From positions 1 through 32,044 of the forward strand of contig DDWS01000054.1 in assembly GCA_002347685.1 (NCBI GenBank): a stretch of 32,044 nt of DNA. The letters are read 5' to 3'. The notes beneath the pieces were generated by a model, which did no database searches, was not told where the DNA came from, and was given only the letters and a program-made list of their open reading frames with translations. Positions 6,879 to 14,798 of this stretch are shown in pieces; positions within the stretch are counted from its first letter, which is position 1, and each line of letters opens with the position of its first letter. Origin of the DNA: Syntrophaceae bacterium UBA2280 (lineage in GTDB: Bacteria > Desulfobacterota > Syntrophia > Syntrophales > Smithellaceae). Made by a program: the position numbers and the translations under genes.

Positions 6879-9539
6879 CTACGAATGAAGAACCTGGTGG
6901 ACAATACTGGAAAATTCCGGAAAACGGTAGGGCTTCTGAATAAAGATGCGGCAACCCGAGTCCATGACTTTGCGCACTTCGCCGTCGATTCCGTATCCGC
7001 TGGTGAGAATCACCTTTACGTCAGGATTGGCTTCCTTGAGCATCTTCAACACCTGAGAGCCGTTCATACCGGGCAGAATCATGTCGAGAATGACCAGATC
7101 GATGCAGTCTTTCTTTTGCAGGTAAATAGCCACCGCTTCCTGACCGCTGGCTGCCTGATAAACTTTATAACCCAGCATCGTTAAAACTTCCGCGGCGGAA
7201 TGCAATATCATGGGTTCATCATCGACCATCAGGATACATCCATTGCCGCGAATCAGCCCTCTGGAAGGGGCTTTGTATTCCTGCTCGACTGATTTTGAGG
7301 ATGCAGGAAGGAAAATATTAAATGTGGCCCCGCAGCCCACTTCACTTTCAGCCTGAATATAGCCGCCGTGGTTGCGGATGATCCCGTAAGCCGATGCCAG
7401 TCCGAGACCGGTTCCGCCTTTTTGGGCCTTCGTGGTGAAAAAAGGTTCAAAGATTTTTTCGAGGGTATCACGATCCATTCCCGTTCCCGTATCGGTGATG
7501 GATATTTTAACGTAATGACCTGGTTTCATTTTAAACAGCCTGACATCCCGTTCCGGCAATTCAATATTCCCGGTAGAAATATGAAGAAATCCCCCTTGCG
7601 GCATAGCATGGGCCGCGTTAATGCACAGATTGAGAAGCACCTGCTCGATCTGTCCGGCATCCGCGTCAACCGGGTAAACATCCTTCTGCAACTGGAATTC
7701 CGCTTCGATCTCCTTTCTGGTTTCGACAAATATCTGGACGCTATTTCGAACCAGTTCGTTGACAGACAGCACCTTCACCTCATATTTGCCTCCCCTGGCA
7801 AATCCCAGGAGCTGCCGGGTCAGCCTTGTTCCCCGACCGACATGTTCTTCAATGCGGCTTAAGCGCTGATGATGCGGATCTTCCGGACTGACTTCCATCA
7901 ACATCAATGACGCGTTGCCCTGAATGCCCATCAGGATATTATTGAAATCATGGGCCACGCCACCAGCCAGTTTGCCGATGGCCTCCATTTTTTGGGCCTG
8001 AAACACCATTTGTTCCAGGTTTTTTCGTTCCTCATGGGCCTGTCGGCGATCTGTGATATCATGAGTCACATAGAGCGTCCCCTTGATACTTCCCGCCGCG
8101 TCGGTGATCAACGACCCGAATATTTCTGCAGGAAAACGACTTCCGTCCTTCTTGAGCAAAAAATACTGATCGGTCATCACACCGCCATTGTGAACGAGAT
8201 TCCGATAATTCGTCACCGCTTTTTCGTAGCTTTCCTGAGCGACGAATTCCATGATCGATCGCCCCCCGATGTCATCGAGGTGATCAAAACCGTAATGGGT
8301 CAAAGCGCGATGTGAGGCAAAAATAATTCGTCCATCCAAATCCGTCAGAATGACACCGTCAGGCAACGCATTGACGAGCGTGCTGTAAAGGATTTCTGCC
8401 TCCTTCTTCTTCTCCCCGGCCAGTTTTCTCTCCGTGATGTCCAACAAGATACCGTTGAAGACCAGCCGACCTTCATACCAGGCCGGCGTCGAAAGCCCAT
8501 GAAACCATATCGTTTCGCCCGACGGCTTGACAAATCGCCCTTCATAATCCCATGACGTCCTCGCCTCAACCGCTTTATTGATAGAGTCCATAAAGCTGCT
8601 TTGATCTTCGCCATGAACATGCTCAAAGAATGCCGAAAAAGCGCTGGCTTCGTCCCGGACCAATCCGAATATTTCCCACATGCGGCCGCTGACATAACTC
8701 AGGCGGTAGGTTCCGTCATCGGTAATATAAAACTGGTAAACAACCCCCGGAAGATTCTGGGTGATGGCCAGCAGTTGATCTTCATTTTCTTTCAAGACCT
8801 TTTCTGCTTCTTTGCGCCGGGTGATATCCAGAAAAAGTCCTTCGACCCCGAGAATATGTCCATCCGGATCATAGTAATAACGGCTGTTGGTCACGATATG
8901 GATGGGAGAGCCGTTTTTATGCCGGAGTGTGACTTCGTAGTTTGTGACTTTCCCATCCAGCGCCAGATCCTTAACAAATTGGCCCCTCAATTCCGGATGA
9001 AAGTAGAGATCTTTCGCGATATGTTTGCCGATCAGCTCCTGGGGTTGGTCAAAACCGAGGCTTCTGGCCCCCGAAAGATTGATAAAGGTCAGATTCCCCT
9101 TCGTGTCGCACCGATACAGCGCATCTTGCATATTGGCCACGAGCGACCGGAAGCCTTTTTCCGTCAATTGAAGAGCCGATTTTCCTGCCTCTCCAGGGAT
9201 TTGCGATCCGAATAAGATGAACCGTTTTTGTGTCGGATTCTCGTCGCCGGCAAACAGAATGCTCCAGCGAATGTTTTGAATCGATCCGGCTTCACAAATG
9301 ATTGGAATATCAATGGTTTCCTGTGTGCTCCCGTGGACGGCCGAGCAGATCATTGCAGATAATTTATTCTGATCAGAACTTGAGAAGAAGTGCGGGGAAA
9401 TCGTATTTTGGCCGGAGGTCGGAGAATATCCCGTATATTGCCGGCAGGCATCATTCATCCAGACGATTTCCCCCCCGGCGTTCAACATGATCGTTAAAGC
9501 GGACGTTGCACGAAATGCTTTTTCAAGGTGTTTCATCAT
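6879..9539 (-). CDS. Multi-PAS hybrid sensor histidine kinase with C-terminal receiver
   Basis: An apparently cytosolic hybrid kinase of 886 residues, with no membrane segments seen. Four PAS/PAC units run in order from about residue 5 to 495; several have the DITRRK / DITERK / DITDRR ending typical of PAC motifs. A HisKA dimerisation helix follows with the phospho-acceptor in GGVAHDFNNIL (His530). The HATPase domain has N box NLCINAAHAMP, DTGTGMD, FEPFFTTK and GTGLGLA. The receiver domain is at about residues 770-886, with acidic pair DDE, phospho-Asp819 (VILDMILPG) and Lys in FIQKPY. ATG 9539 is preceded by GAGG at good spacing; TTG 9569 is an alternative start. No output regulator is adjacent, so the signal and target are unknown. 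Confidence 0.9.
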   Translation of the reverse strand: MMKHLEKAFRATSALTIMLNAGGEIVWMNDACRQYTGYSPTSGQNTISPHFFSSSDQNKLSAMICSAVHGSTQETIDIPIICEAGSIQNIRWSILFAGDENPTQKRFILFGSQIPGEAGKSALQLTEKGFRSLVANMQDALYRCDTKGNLTFINLSGARSLGFDQPQELIGKHIAKDLYFHPELRGQFVKDLALDGKVTNYEVTLRHKNGSPIHIVTNSRYYYDPDGHILGVEGLFLDITRRKEAEKVLKENEDQLLAITQNLPGVVYQFYITDDGTYRLSYVSGRMWEIFGLVRDEASAFSAFFEHVHGEDQSSFMDSINKAVEARTSWDYEGRFVKPSGETIWFHGLSTPAWYEGRLVFNGILLDITERKLAGEKKKEAEILYSTLVNALPDGVILTDLDGRIIFASHRALTHYGFDHLDDIGGRSIMEFVAQESYEKAVTNYRNLVHNGGVMTDQYFLLKKDGSRFPAEIFGSLITDAAGSIKGTLYVTHDITDRRQAHEERKNLEQMVFQAQKMEAIGKLAGGVAHDFNNILMGIQGNASLMLMEVSPEDPHHQRLSRIEEHVGRGTRLTRQLLGFARGGKYEVKVLSVNELVRNSVQIFVETRKEIEAEFQLQKDVYPVDADAGQIEQVLLNLCINAAHAMPQGGFLHISTGNIELPERDVRLFKMKPGHYVKISITDTGTGMDRDTLEKIFEPFFTTKAQKGGTGLGLASAYGIIRNHGGYIQAESEVGCGATFNIFLPASSKSVEQEYKAPSRGLIRGNGCILMVDDEPMILHSAAEVLTMLGYKVYQAASGQEAVAIYLQKKDCIDLVILDMILPGMNGSQVLKMLKEANPDVKVILTSGYGIDGEVRKVMDSGCRIFIQKPYRFPEFSSIVHQVLHS

Positions 9540-9569
9540 GGCGTCCTCAGTATCCACACAATGATTCAA

Positions 9570-9914
9570 GGCCCTTTTTTCTTCTTTCCATCATGTAAAG
9601 TATCATATCGGCCAAAATGCTTCGTTCCTGTAGATCTTTTACAACTATACTCAATGCTGCCTGGGGTCAGTTCGTGAAATATGCATTTTTTTGATCTCAA
9701 TTAGATCAATAATGGGGTACATCCTTCATAATATCTGTGGGATGTGCTTTCCGAGAAAGTGGCAGGGAGCCGCTATTCGTTCCCGATGAACTCATCATGA
9801 TTTCAAGACGTTTCAGCTGTATCGAGCCCGCACCCATCGGCATCGGCCGCAACATCATCAAATGGTATGTGCCGAAAGACGAAAAGAAATACACGATGAC
9901 ACGGTAAAAAGTTC
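9570..9914. other. Intergenic region between the hybrid kinase and the lexA-like gene
   Basis: No confident gene is seen. A TGGGGTCAG element at about 9662-9670 resembles the one at 6590. A plus-strand open frame of about 60 codons ends at TAA 9905-9907 with ATG 9797 inside it. Its peptide (IEPAPIGIGRNIIKWYVPKD) is not recognised and has no ribosome binding site. It may be a fragment of a lost gene. Confidence 0.3.
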
Positions 9915-9943
9915 TTGACATTAGAACGTGCGTTCTATATAAG
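9915..9943 (+). promoter_or_regulatory. lexA-like promoter with overlapping SOS-type operator
   Basis: TTGACA at 9915-9920 and TATAAG at 9938-9943 are 17 bases apart. The spacer contains a perfect palindrome, AGAACG-TG-CGTTCT at 9923-9936. It fits the GAAC-N4-GTTC LexA box known from Gram-positive bacteria rather than the enterobacterial CTGT-N8-ACAG form. Binding there would block RNA polymerase, which implies autorepression. The predicted start site falls at about 9950, on or next to the ATG at 9951. Confidence 0.72.
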
Positions 9944-9950
9944 TCAGGCC

Positions 9951-10538
9951 ATGAAAAAAGCACGCGACATGAAATCTATTGAGCAGGCCCTGGTGGCCTT
10001 TTACCGTAATCAGAAGCGTATGCCTACCTACGCCGAGATGATGGACCTGTTTGAGGTGCGTTCCAAGAGTGTCGTTTCCTACTGGATTGAAAAGCTCATC
10101 GAAAAAGGCATCCTGGAAAAAGACGCCCAGGGATTTCTCAAACTTTCAGGCGTATCCTTCGGTATTCCTCTCGTCGGCAATGTGGCCGCCGGGCTTCCCG
10201 TTTCCGCCGAAGAAAATGCGCACGATGTGGTTTCCATGGATGAATACCTGGTTGCCAGACCCGATTCCTCCTTCCTGCTTCGTGTCACCGGCGACTCGAT
10301 GATCGGCGCAGGCATCATGGAAGGCGATCTGGTGGTGGTCGAGCGCGACCGCCAGCCGAAAAACGGCGATATCGTTCTGGCCGAAGTGGACGGCGAGTGG
10401 ACGATGAAATATTTCCGCAGGCAGGGCAGGGGAGTATTTCTGGAGGCGGCCAACCCGGCCTACTCCACGATTCATCCCCAAAGTGAACTGAAAATCGGCG
10501 GCGTGATTGCCGCCTCCGTTCGAAAGTACTTAATGTAA
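9951..10538 (+). CDS. lexA: LexA-type self-cleaving repressor (S24 family)
   Basis: A 195-residue repressor. The N-terminal winged helix-turn-helix spans about residues 7-58 (QALVAFYRNQKRMPTYAEMM ... KGILEKD). The S24 autoprotease domain has its scissile site in VAAGLP (Ala80-Gly81), the nucleophile in TGDSMIGAGI (Ser116) and the general-base Lys in WTMKYF (Lys153). RecA-stimulated self-cleavage is the known behaviour of the family. It is slightly shorter and more divergent in the HTH than typical LexA, so it may be a paralogue controlling a smaller regulon. No good ribosome binding site precedes ATG 9951, and the promoter predicts a start at or beside that ATG, so the message may be leaderless. 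ATG 9969 is the only near alternative. A small membrane protein gene follows after 24 bases. Confidence 0.85.
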   Translation: MKKARDMKSIEQALVAFYRNQKRMPTYAEMMDLFEVRSKSVVSYWIEKLIEKGILEKDAQGFLKLSGVSFGIPLVGNVAAGLPVSAEENAHDVVSMDEYLVARPDSSFLLRVTGDSMIGAGIMEGDLVVVERDRQPKNGDIVLAEVDGEWTMKYFRRQGRGVFLEAANPAYSTIHPQSELKIGGVIAASVRKYLM

Positions 10539-10562
10539 CACAGGTTCACTGGAGCAGACGCT

Positions 10563-10790
10563 ATGCAAAGCGCAACGGACATGTCCTCATTTGGGATGGT
10601 GACGGGGAAGGGAACACAGGCTTCTTTTTCCGGGGGATGTTTAACAGCGAAAAAGCGCAGGGTAAAAGAGATCGACTGGGATTCTGTCGTCGAGAAAGCC
10701 GACGGAATCATTGCTGCAGCGGGCGCCGTGGCGGTTGCTTTGTCCGCTTTGTATTTTGCTCCGGTTTTGATATCCATCCTGTCGAGATAA
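10563..10790 (+). CDS. Small single-span membrane protein, hypothetical
   Basis: A 75-residue product with a polar N-terminal half (KKRRVKEIDWDSVVEKADG) and a C-terminal transmembrane helix (residues about 49-72, rich in Ala/Val/Leu) ending at LSR. A GGAG site lies about 8 bases before the ATG. The family is not recognised. It begins 24 bases after the lexA-like gene with no terminator between them, so it is probably co-transcribed and may be SOS-controlled. That is inference from position only. Confidence 0.5.
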   Translation: MQSATDMSSFGMVTGKGTQASFSGGCLTAKKRRVKEIDWDSVVEKADGIIAAAGAVAVALSALYFAPVLISILSR

Positions 10791-10895
10791 AAAACGGACA
10801 TTCAGACAGGGTTCTTCCGTAAACAAACAAGGGGGTAAGCCTTAAGCCGCCCCCCCCCTATTTTCAGGAAAATGGGATCCTCTATTCTCTCGGTT

Positions 10896-11453
10896 CTAAG
10901 CGAAAGTTTTCTGAAACAGGTCTTTGATTGCTATTTTCCCGTTTTCCTCCAGGAAACGCGTGCCGCCGCCGGCAAAATGCGTCTGCGTGATGACTGGTTC
11001 ATCGCCTTTCTCGCGCTTCACCCATTCGAGCTTGTTCCAGGTGAACCAGGCATTTTTCTTCTGATCGAAAACGTGCAGGGGTTTGTTGCAGATTTTGCTG
11101 AATTCCGCACCCCAGCCGGTGCCGCCCTTGACGGTTTTGTCTGGCAGGATTTCACCGATGATGAACACTTCCTGTCCGTTGTTGATCTGATACCATATCG
11201 TCTGCAGAATCTTGCGGAAGGTGATGTTGTCCGTGTAGCGGCGGTTCAACAGCCGTGAGATGTATTCCAGCGAGACGTCGCCGTTTTTGAGCTCTTCATG
11301 GTTGAGCACGCGAAGGCCGCGGTGGCGGACGATGGTGTGCCCTTCAAAGGTGTAGTTGACCTCATCGATGGCGTGTAATTCGGCATTGGCGCCGAACTCC
11401 GCTTCCGCGCCCTGCGCGCCGCCGCTAAACAGTATATAATCTTCCTTTTTCAT
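10896..11453 (-). CDS. SLOG-fold protein, YpsA-related family
   Basis: A 185-residue cytosolic protein. The N-terminus has the nucleotide-binding SLOG signature (ILFSGGAQGAEAEFGANAE), and a second conserved block near the middle and end has GGTGWGAEFSKICNKPLHVFDQ followed by W..W residues. This fits the cpYpsA-related SLOG group, Rossmann-like domains thought to bind nucleotide or nucleotide-derived ligands. The start at 11453 follows AAAGGGA with normal spacing; an upstream GTG-type extension is less likely. Its role is unknown. It ends convergent with the lexA-like unit, and its upstream neighbour on the same strand is a flavin-binding-like protein. Confidence 0.7.
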   Translation of the reverse strand: MKKEDYILFSGGAQGAEAEFGANAELHAIDEVNYTFEGHTIVRHRGLRVLNHEELKNGDVSLEYISRLLNRRYTDNITFRKILQTIWYQINNGQEVFIIGEILPDKTVKGGTGWGAEFSKICNKPLHVFDQKKNAWFTWNKLEWVKREKGDEPVITQTHFAGGGTRFLEENGKIAIKDLFQKTFA

Positions 11454-11590
11454 TGTGTTCCCTTTCCCTATTGTCATTTGTTGTGCTTTGCCGGAAAATG
11501 CCGATGTTAAAACCAGGCGTTGGTGTCTGAATATTGTCGCACCTTGTCGCAGGAACGCTTTGCTGTCAAGGGGAAAAATACGCGCCCCGG

Positions 11591-12019
11591 TCAGGTTACC
11601 TCTTCAAAATACGCGTCTTTCAGGCCGTCGAGGAGCTGAACCGTGCTGACTTTGACCACAATGATTTCGGCGTCATCCTCTTCAAAAAATGTCTTGAGGT
11701 CGGGATGACGCAGCAGCAGGCGTTGCCGAATTTGTGTTTTTTGTTCTGTGGAAGCAACGCCTTGAAAGAAACCGGTGACGGTCAGGGCCCTGGTCTTGCT
11801 TCTTTCGTCGTCTTTTCTGGAGTCGATCAAAAGGCTGACGGAAGGATTCTGCCTGAGGTTGGCATATTTTTTCGTGCCCTTTTGAGTCACCATGTAGATC
11901 TCCCGGCAGTCGTCGGCGGGGGCATAGGACATTAAAGAGCAGTGAGGGCGGCCTTCAGAGACTGTCGCCAGAACGCAGACGCTGTTGTCGGTGATCAGTT
12001 TTTCGATATCTTCGCGCAT
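11591..12019 (-). CDS. Pyridoxamine 5'-phosphate oxidase-like FMN-binding split-barrel protein
   Basis: A 142-residue protein with the PNPOx-like split-barrel pattern: DNSVCVLATVSEGRPHCSLMSY at the N-terminus, then MVTQKGTKKYANLRQNPSVSLLID in the FMN-contact region, and a C-terminal DAEIIVVKVST strand. Members of this superfamily bind FMN, F420 or heme and often reduce small molecules. The substrate here is unknown. AGGAG lies about 8 bases upstream of the ATG. It stands 103 bases downstream of the methionine synthase reactivation-like gene on the same strand. Confidence 0.8.
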   Translation of the reverse strand: MREDIEKLITDNSVCVLATVSEGRPHCSLMSYAPADDCREIYMVTQKGTKKYANLRQNPSVSLLIDSRKDDERSKTRALTVTGFFQGVASTEQKTQIRQRLLLRHPDLKTFFEEDDAEIIVVKVSTVQLLDGLKDAYFEEVT

Positions 12020-12122
12020 AAAGTCGCTCCTGCAATGAAAGAATGATTCATCCCAAACCTTACGTCGGCATGGATGATAAAAATAGAACGTTGTGGAGAG
12101 AAAATCAATATTAAACCATTTT

Positions 12123-12746
12123 TTATCCCGGTATCCCGCTGATCGCCGTGACGGATTTTTCCGGCAGAAGAATGAAACTGGCTGTGACCGTCACACCAAT
12201 TCGATCCATTTGCAGCCTCTGGCATATCGGTTTTTGATTTGCGAGGGCGAAGTCCGCATAGCCCGCGGAGAAGCGGCGCGGCAGAAGCTTTTTGCCCTCG
12301 CGGCGCAGTTGCACGTTTACGTAGTCCATGATCCAGCCGAGAGCGGCATCGGTCATTTCGCTGGCGGTGGCGTCGTACACGACCGCAGCCTGGAAATCGC
12401 CCGCGTCTGTTTTTTCACGGATGGCTTCCATGATCGCATTGCCGCCGGTCGCGCCCATCAGAACGGCCTGACTGCAATCATGCAGGAATGAGGCGAGCTT
12501 TTCGCTGTCAAAGATCAGGTCACCCGCCAGATGAATGGTACGGCCGTCGTTTTCATGAAGGGCAAGACGAAGAAACGAACCCTGAAGGGTGATGAGCGAT
12601 GCGGCTTCTTCCATTTGCCGCCGGGTCTGTTTTTGCTGTGCGATAGATAGCTGCGTGGTCTTTTTTTTAAAGCCGAGGCGGGAAAAGATTTTTGCCTCGG
12701 GCGGATCCAGAATGATTTTTTCCAAAACGGTTGTGGGATCGGTCAT
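12123..12746 (-). CDS. Stand-alone methionine synthase (MetH) reactivation-domain protein
   Basis: A 207-residue protein resembling the AdoMet-binding activation domain of cobalamin-dependent methionine synthase, which reductively remethylates inactive cob(II)alamin. The family end pattern is visible: RRFSAGYADFALANQKPICQ (cognate of the RP-x-PGY segment), then IGVTVTASFILLPEKSVTAISG. The middle contains an ATGGNAIMEAIREK helix and a DATASEMTDAALGWIMDYVN segment. In several anaerobes this domain is encoded apart from the methyltransferase, so it presumably acts in trans on a truncated MetH encoded elsewhere. It starts 23 bases after the receiver gene, so it may be read through from the leu operon. 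The ribosome binding site is weak. Confidence 0.72.
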   Translation of the reverse strand: MTDPTTVLEKIILDPPEAKIFSRLGFKKKTTQLSIAQQKQTRRQMEEAASLITLQGSFLRLALHENDGRTIHLAGDLIFDSEKLASFLHDCSQAVLMGATGGNAIMEAIREKTDAGDFQAAVVYDATASEMTDAALGWIMDYVNVQLRREGKKLLPRRFSAGYADFALANQKPICQRLQMDRIGVTVTASFILLPEKSVTAISGIPG

Positions 12747-12769
12747 GAAACCAGCCTGCTTAAGTATCT

Positions 12770-13165
12770 TTAAATGTGGTTTCGGCGACGCTTCCAGCGA
12801 TTGAGCTTCATAAAAGAGTCGGCCACGACGCCCTGCAGCATGTCCATATCCAACGGTTTTTCAAAGTAGTCGTCAAAGCCCGCTTCTCGGCACTCCTCTA
12901 TTTCAAAAAGAGGTGCCCAGCCGGTGATCGCGAAGATAATGGAAACGGGTTTTGTTTCGCGGATGTGGCGGCACAAATCGATGCCGTTCATCCCGAAGAG
13001 TTTTAAATCCAGGAAGATCACATCGATGTCATCGTCTTTGAGGATGTTGAGGGCCGCATTGCCGTCTTCGGCGGAGATGACTTCGTAGCCTTCGTCACCA
13101 AATACGCCGGCGAACAACTCCCGCACCGACGCTTCGTCGTCAACAATCAGAATTTTTCCCTTCAA
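12770..13165 (-). CDS. Single-domain response regulator (receiver only)
   Basis: A CheY-like receiver of 131 residues with the acidic pair in LIVDDEAS, phospho-Asp in VIFLDLKLFGMNG, the conserved Thr in FAITGWA and Lys in YFEKPLD. After the receiver there is only a short basic tail (KLNRWKRRR) and no DNA-binding domain. The TTG at 13165 is chosen because AAGGAG precedes it; the longer frame from GTG 13231 would overlap leuB and adds a sequence unlike receivers. It lies 28 bases after leuB and is probably transcribed with it. Its kinase partner is not evident, although an orphan hybrid kinase lies 3 kb away. Confidence 0.8.
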   Translation of the reverse strand: MKGKILIVDDEASVRELFAGVFGDEGYEVISAEDGNAALNILKDDDIDVIFLDLKLFGMNGIDLCRHIRETKPVSIIFAITGWAPLFEIEECREAGFDDYFEKPLDMDMLQGVVADSFMKLNRWKRRRNHI

Positions 13166-13193
13166 GGCTTTACCGCTCCTTTTCGCTGTTGAT

Positions 13194-14285
13194 TCAGGAC
13201 GGTTGCGCAATCCTTCGGACAACCTCGTCACCCATTTGCTGCGTGCCGACAGACTTTTTGCCTGTCGAATAAATGTCCTGCGTGCGCCAGCCGTCCTTCA
13301 GGGTTTCCGCGACGGCTTTTTCAATTAACGCGGCCTCCTGCGGAAGCGAAAGAGAATGCCGCACCATCATTGCCACCGACAGAATGGTTGCCAGCGGATT
13401 GGCAATATTCTTTCCCGCAATGTCCGGCGCCGAACCGTGAATCGGTTCATAGAGGGCCTTCGCCTCTCCGAGGCTTGCAGAAGGCAGCATGCCGATGGAA
13501 CCGGTCAGCATGGCGGCCTCGTCGCTTAAGATATCGCCGAACAGGTTGGTCGTCACAATCACGTCAAATTGCGACGGATTGCGGATCAGCTGCATGGCGC
13601 AGTTGTCGACATACATGTGGTTCAGCGTCACGTCGGGGTAACGCCTGCCCGTTTCCGTCACCACATCGCGCCATAACTCCGTGGTTTCCAGAACATTGGC
13701 CTTGTCCACCGATACAAGATTCTTTTTTCGTCCCCGCGCCAGTTCAAATGCGCTAAGGGCAATGCGGCGGATTTCCTCTTCCGTGTAAACCATCGTGTTG
13801 ACGCCGGTGCGCCGGCCTTCATTGTCCTTCGTCACACCGCGGGGTTTACCGAAGTAAATGTCTCCGGTCAATTCGCGCACGATCATGATGTCAATGCCCC
13901 GCACGATTTCTTTTTTAAGCGGAGACGCATCCAGCAGCTCATCGAAGACCGCCACCGGTCTCAGATTGGCGTAAAGACCCAACTTTTCACGCAAGCCCAA
14001 AAGCGCGCGCTCCGGGCGGACGCTGTAGTCCAGACCCTCCCATTTCGGGCCGCCCACGGCGCCCAGCAAAACCGCGTCGCTATCGAGCGCGATTTTCAGG
14101 CTTTCATCAGGAAGCGGGGTGCCGAAAACATCATAGGCGGCGCCGCCGATGAGTCCTTCCGCAAGCGAAAGGGTAACAGATGTTTTATCGGTAACGGCCT
14201 TTAAAACCTTTAGTGCCTCTTGGATAATTTCACGCCCGACGCCGTCTCCGGCGAACACGGCGATTTTGTATGCCTTGTTTGTCAT
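13194..14285 (-). CDS. leuB: 3-isopropylmalate dehydrogenase
   Basis: A 363-residue enzyme that oxidises and decarboxylates 3-isopropylmalate with NAD to 2-oxoisocaproate, the third step of leucine biosynthesis. Visible family motifs are GDGVGREI at the N-terminus, AVGGPKWE, the Arg-containing substrate segment (ERALLGLREKLGLYANLRP), RELTGDIYFG, VDKANVLET, and the Mg-binding TTNLFGDILSDEAA. GSIGMLPSASLGE and EPIHGSAPDIAGK complete the cofactor site. The length is typical. GAGG precedes the ATG closely, and it begins 7 bases after the leuD stop, so translation is likely coupled. Confidence 0.97.
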   Translation of the reverse strand: MTNKAYKIAVFAGDGVGREIIQEALKVLKAVTDKTSVTLSLAEGLIGGAAYDVFGTPLPDESLKIALDSDAVLLGAVGGPKWEGLDYSVRPERALLGLREKLGLYANLRPVAVFDELLDASPLKKEIVRGIDIMIVRELTGDIYFGKPRGVTKDNEGRRTGVNTMVYTEEEIRRIALSAFELARGRKKNLVSVDKANVLETTELWRDVVTETGRRYPDVTLNHMYVDNCAMQLIRNPSQFDVIVTTNLFGDILSDEAAMLTGSIGMLPSASLGEAKALYEPIHGSAPDIAGKNIANPLATILSVAMMVRHSLSLPQEAALIEKAVAETLKDGWRTQDIYSTGKKSVGTQQMGDEVVRRIAQPS

Positions 14286-14292
14286 GCCTGCC

Positions 14293-14778
14293 TCATTTCT
14301 TTGCGATATGCTTCATCAGGCCGCCGTCGGCAATGAGCTGTTCCATGAAAGGCGGGATCGGACTGATTTGGAAATTCTGATTCTTCCCGGCGACGGTGAT
14401 CATCCCTTTCTTGCTGTCGATGGTGATTTCCACCCCTTCTGCAGCCGCGTCGGCAAGCTCACGGGATTCAAAAATCGGGAGGCCCATGTTGAAAGCATTG
14501 CGATAAAAAATGCGGGCGAAGCTTTTGGCCACCACGCAGGAGATGCCCGCCGCCTTGATCGCGATGGGCGCGTGCTCGCGCGAGGAGCCGCAGCCGAAGT
14601 TTTCACCGCCGAGAATAATGTCGCCGGCCTTCATTTTCTTCATAAAATCAGGATCCGCGTCTTCCATGCAGTGCCTGGCCAGTTCGGCGGGATCGGATGT
14701 GTTCAGATAACGCGCGGGAATGATTGCGTCGGTATCGATGTTGTCTCCAAACTTCCAGACTTTTCCGGTAAATATCAT
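14293..14778 (-). CDS. leuD: 3-isopropylmalate dehydratase small subunit
   Basis: A 161-residue small subunit of isopropylmalate isomerase, the swivel domain that partners LeuC. It has the start pattern GKVWKFGDNIDTDAIIPARYL and the substrate-binding GGENFGCGSSREHAP segment. Its short length is that of the archaeal/deltaproteobacterial type rather than the ~200-residue enterobacterial type, matching the LeuC type here. AGAGGA lies 9 bases before the ATG. It sits 20 bases after leuC and 7 bases before leuB in one transcript. Confidence 0.97.
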   Translation of the reverse strand: MIFTGKVWKFGDNIDTDAIIPARYLNTSDPAELARHCMEDADPDFMKKMKAGDIILGGENFGCGSSREHAPIAIKAAGISCVVAKSFARIFYRNAFNMGLPIFESRELADAAAEGVEITIDSKKGMITVAGKNQNFQISPIPPFMEQLIADGGLMKHIAKK

Positions 14779-14798
14779 TTTTCAAAAATCCTCTTTAT

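Noticed and set aside
8601..9215. 204-codon plus-strand open frame opposite the hybrid kinase
   Set aside because: The PAS domains on the minus strand account for the region, and the plus-strand peptide has no family pattern.
10831..10859. GGGGG...CCCCC stretch after the small membrane protein gene as a terminator
   Set aside because: The arms are interrupted and no T run follows. The run of nine C residues is more likely a homopolymer than a functional hairpin.
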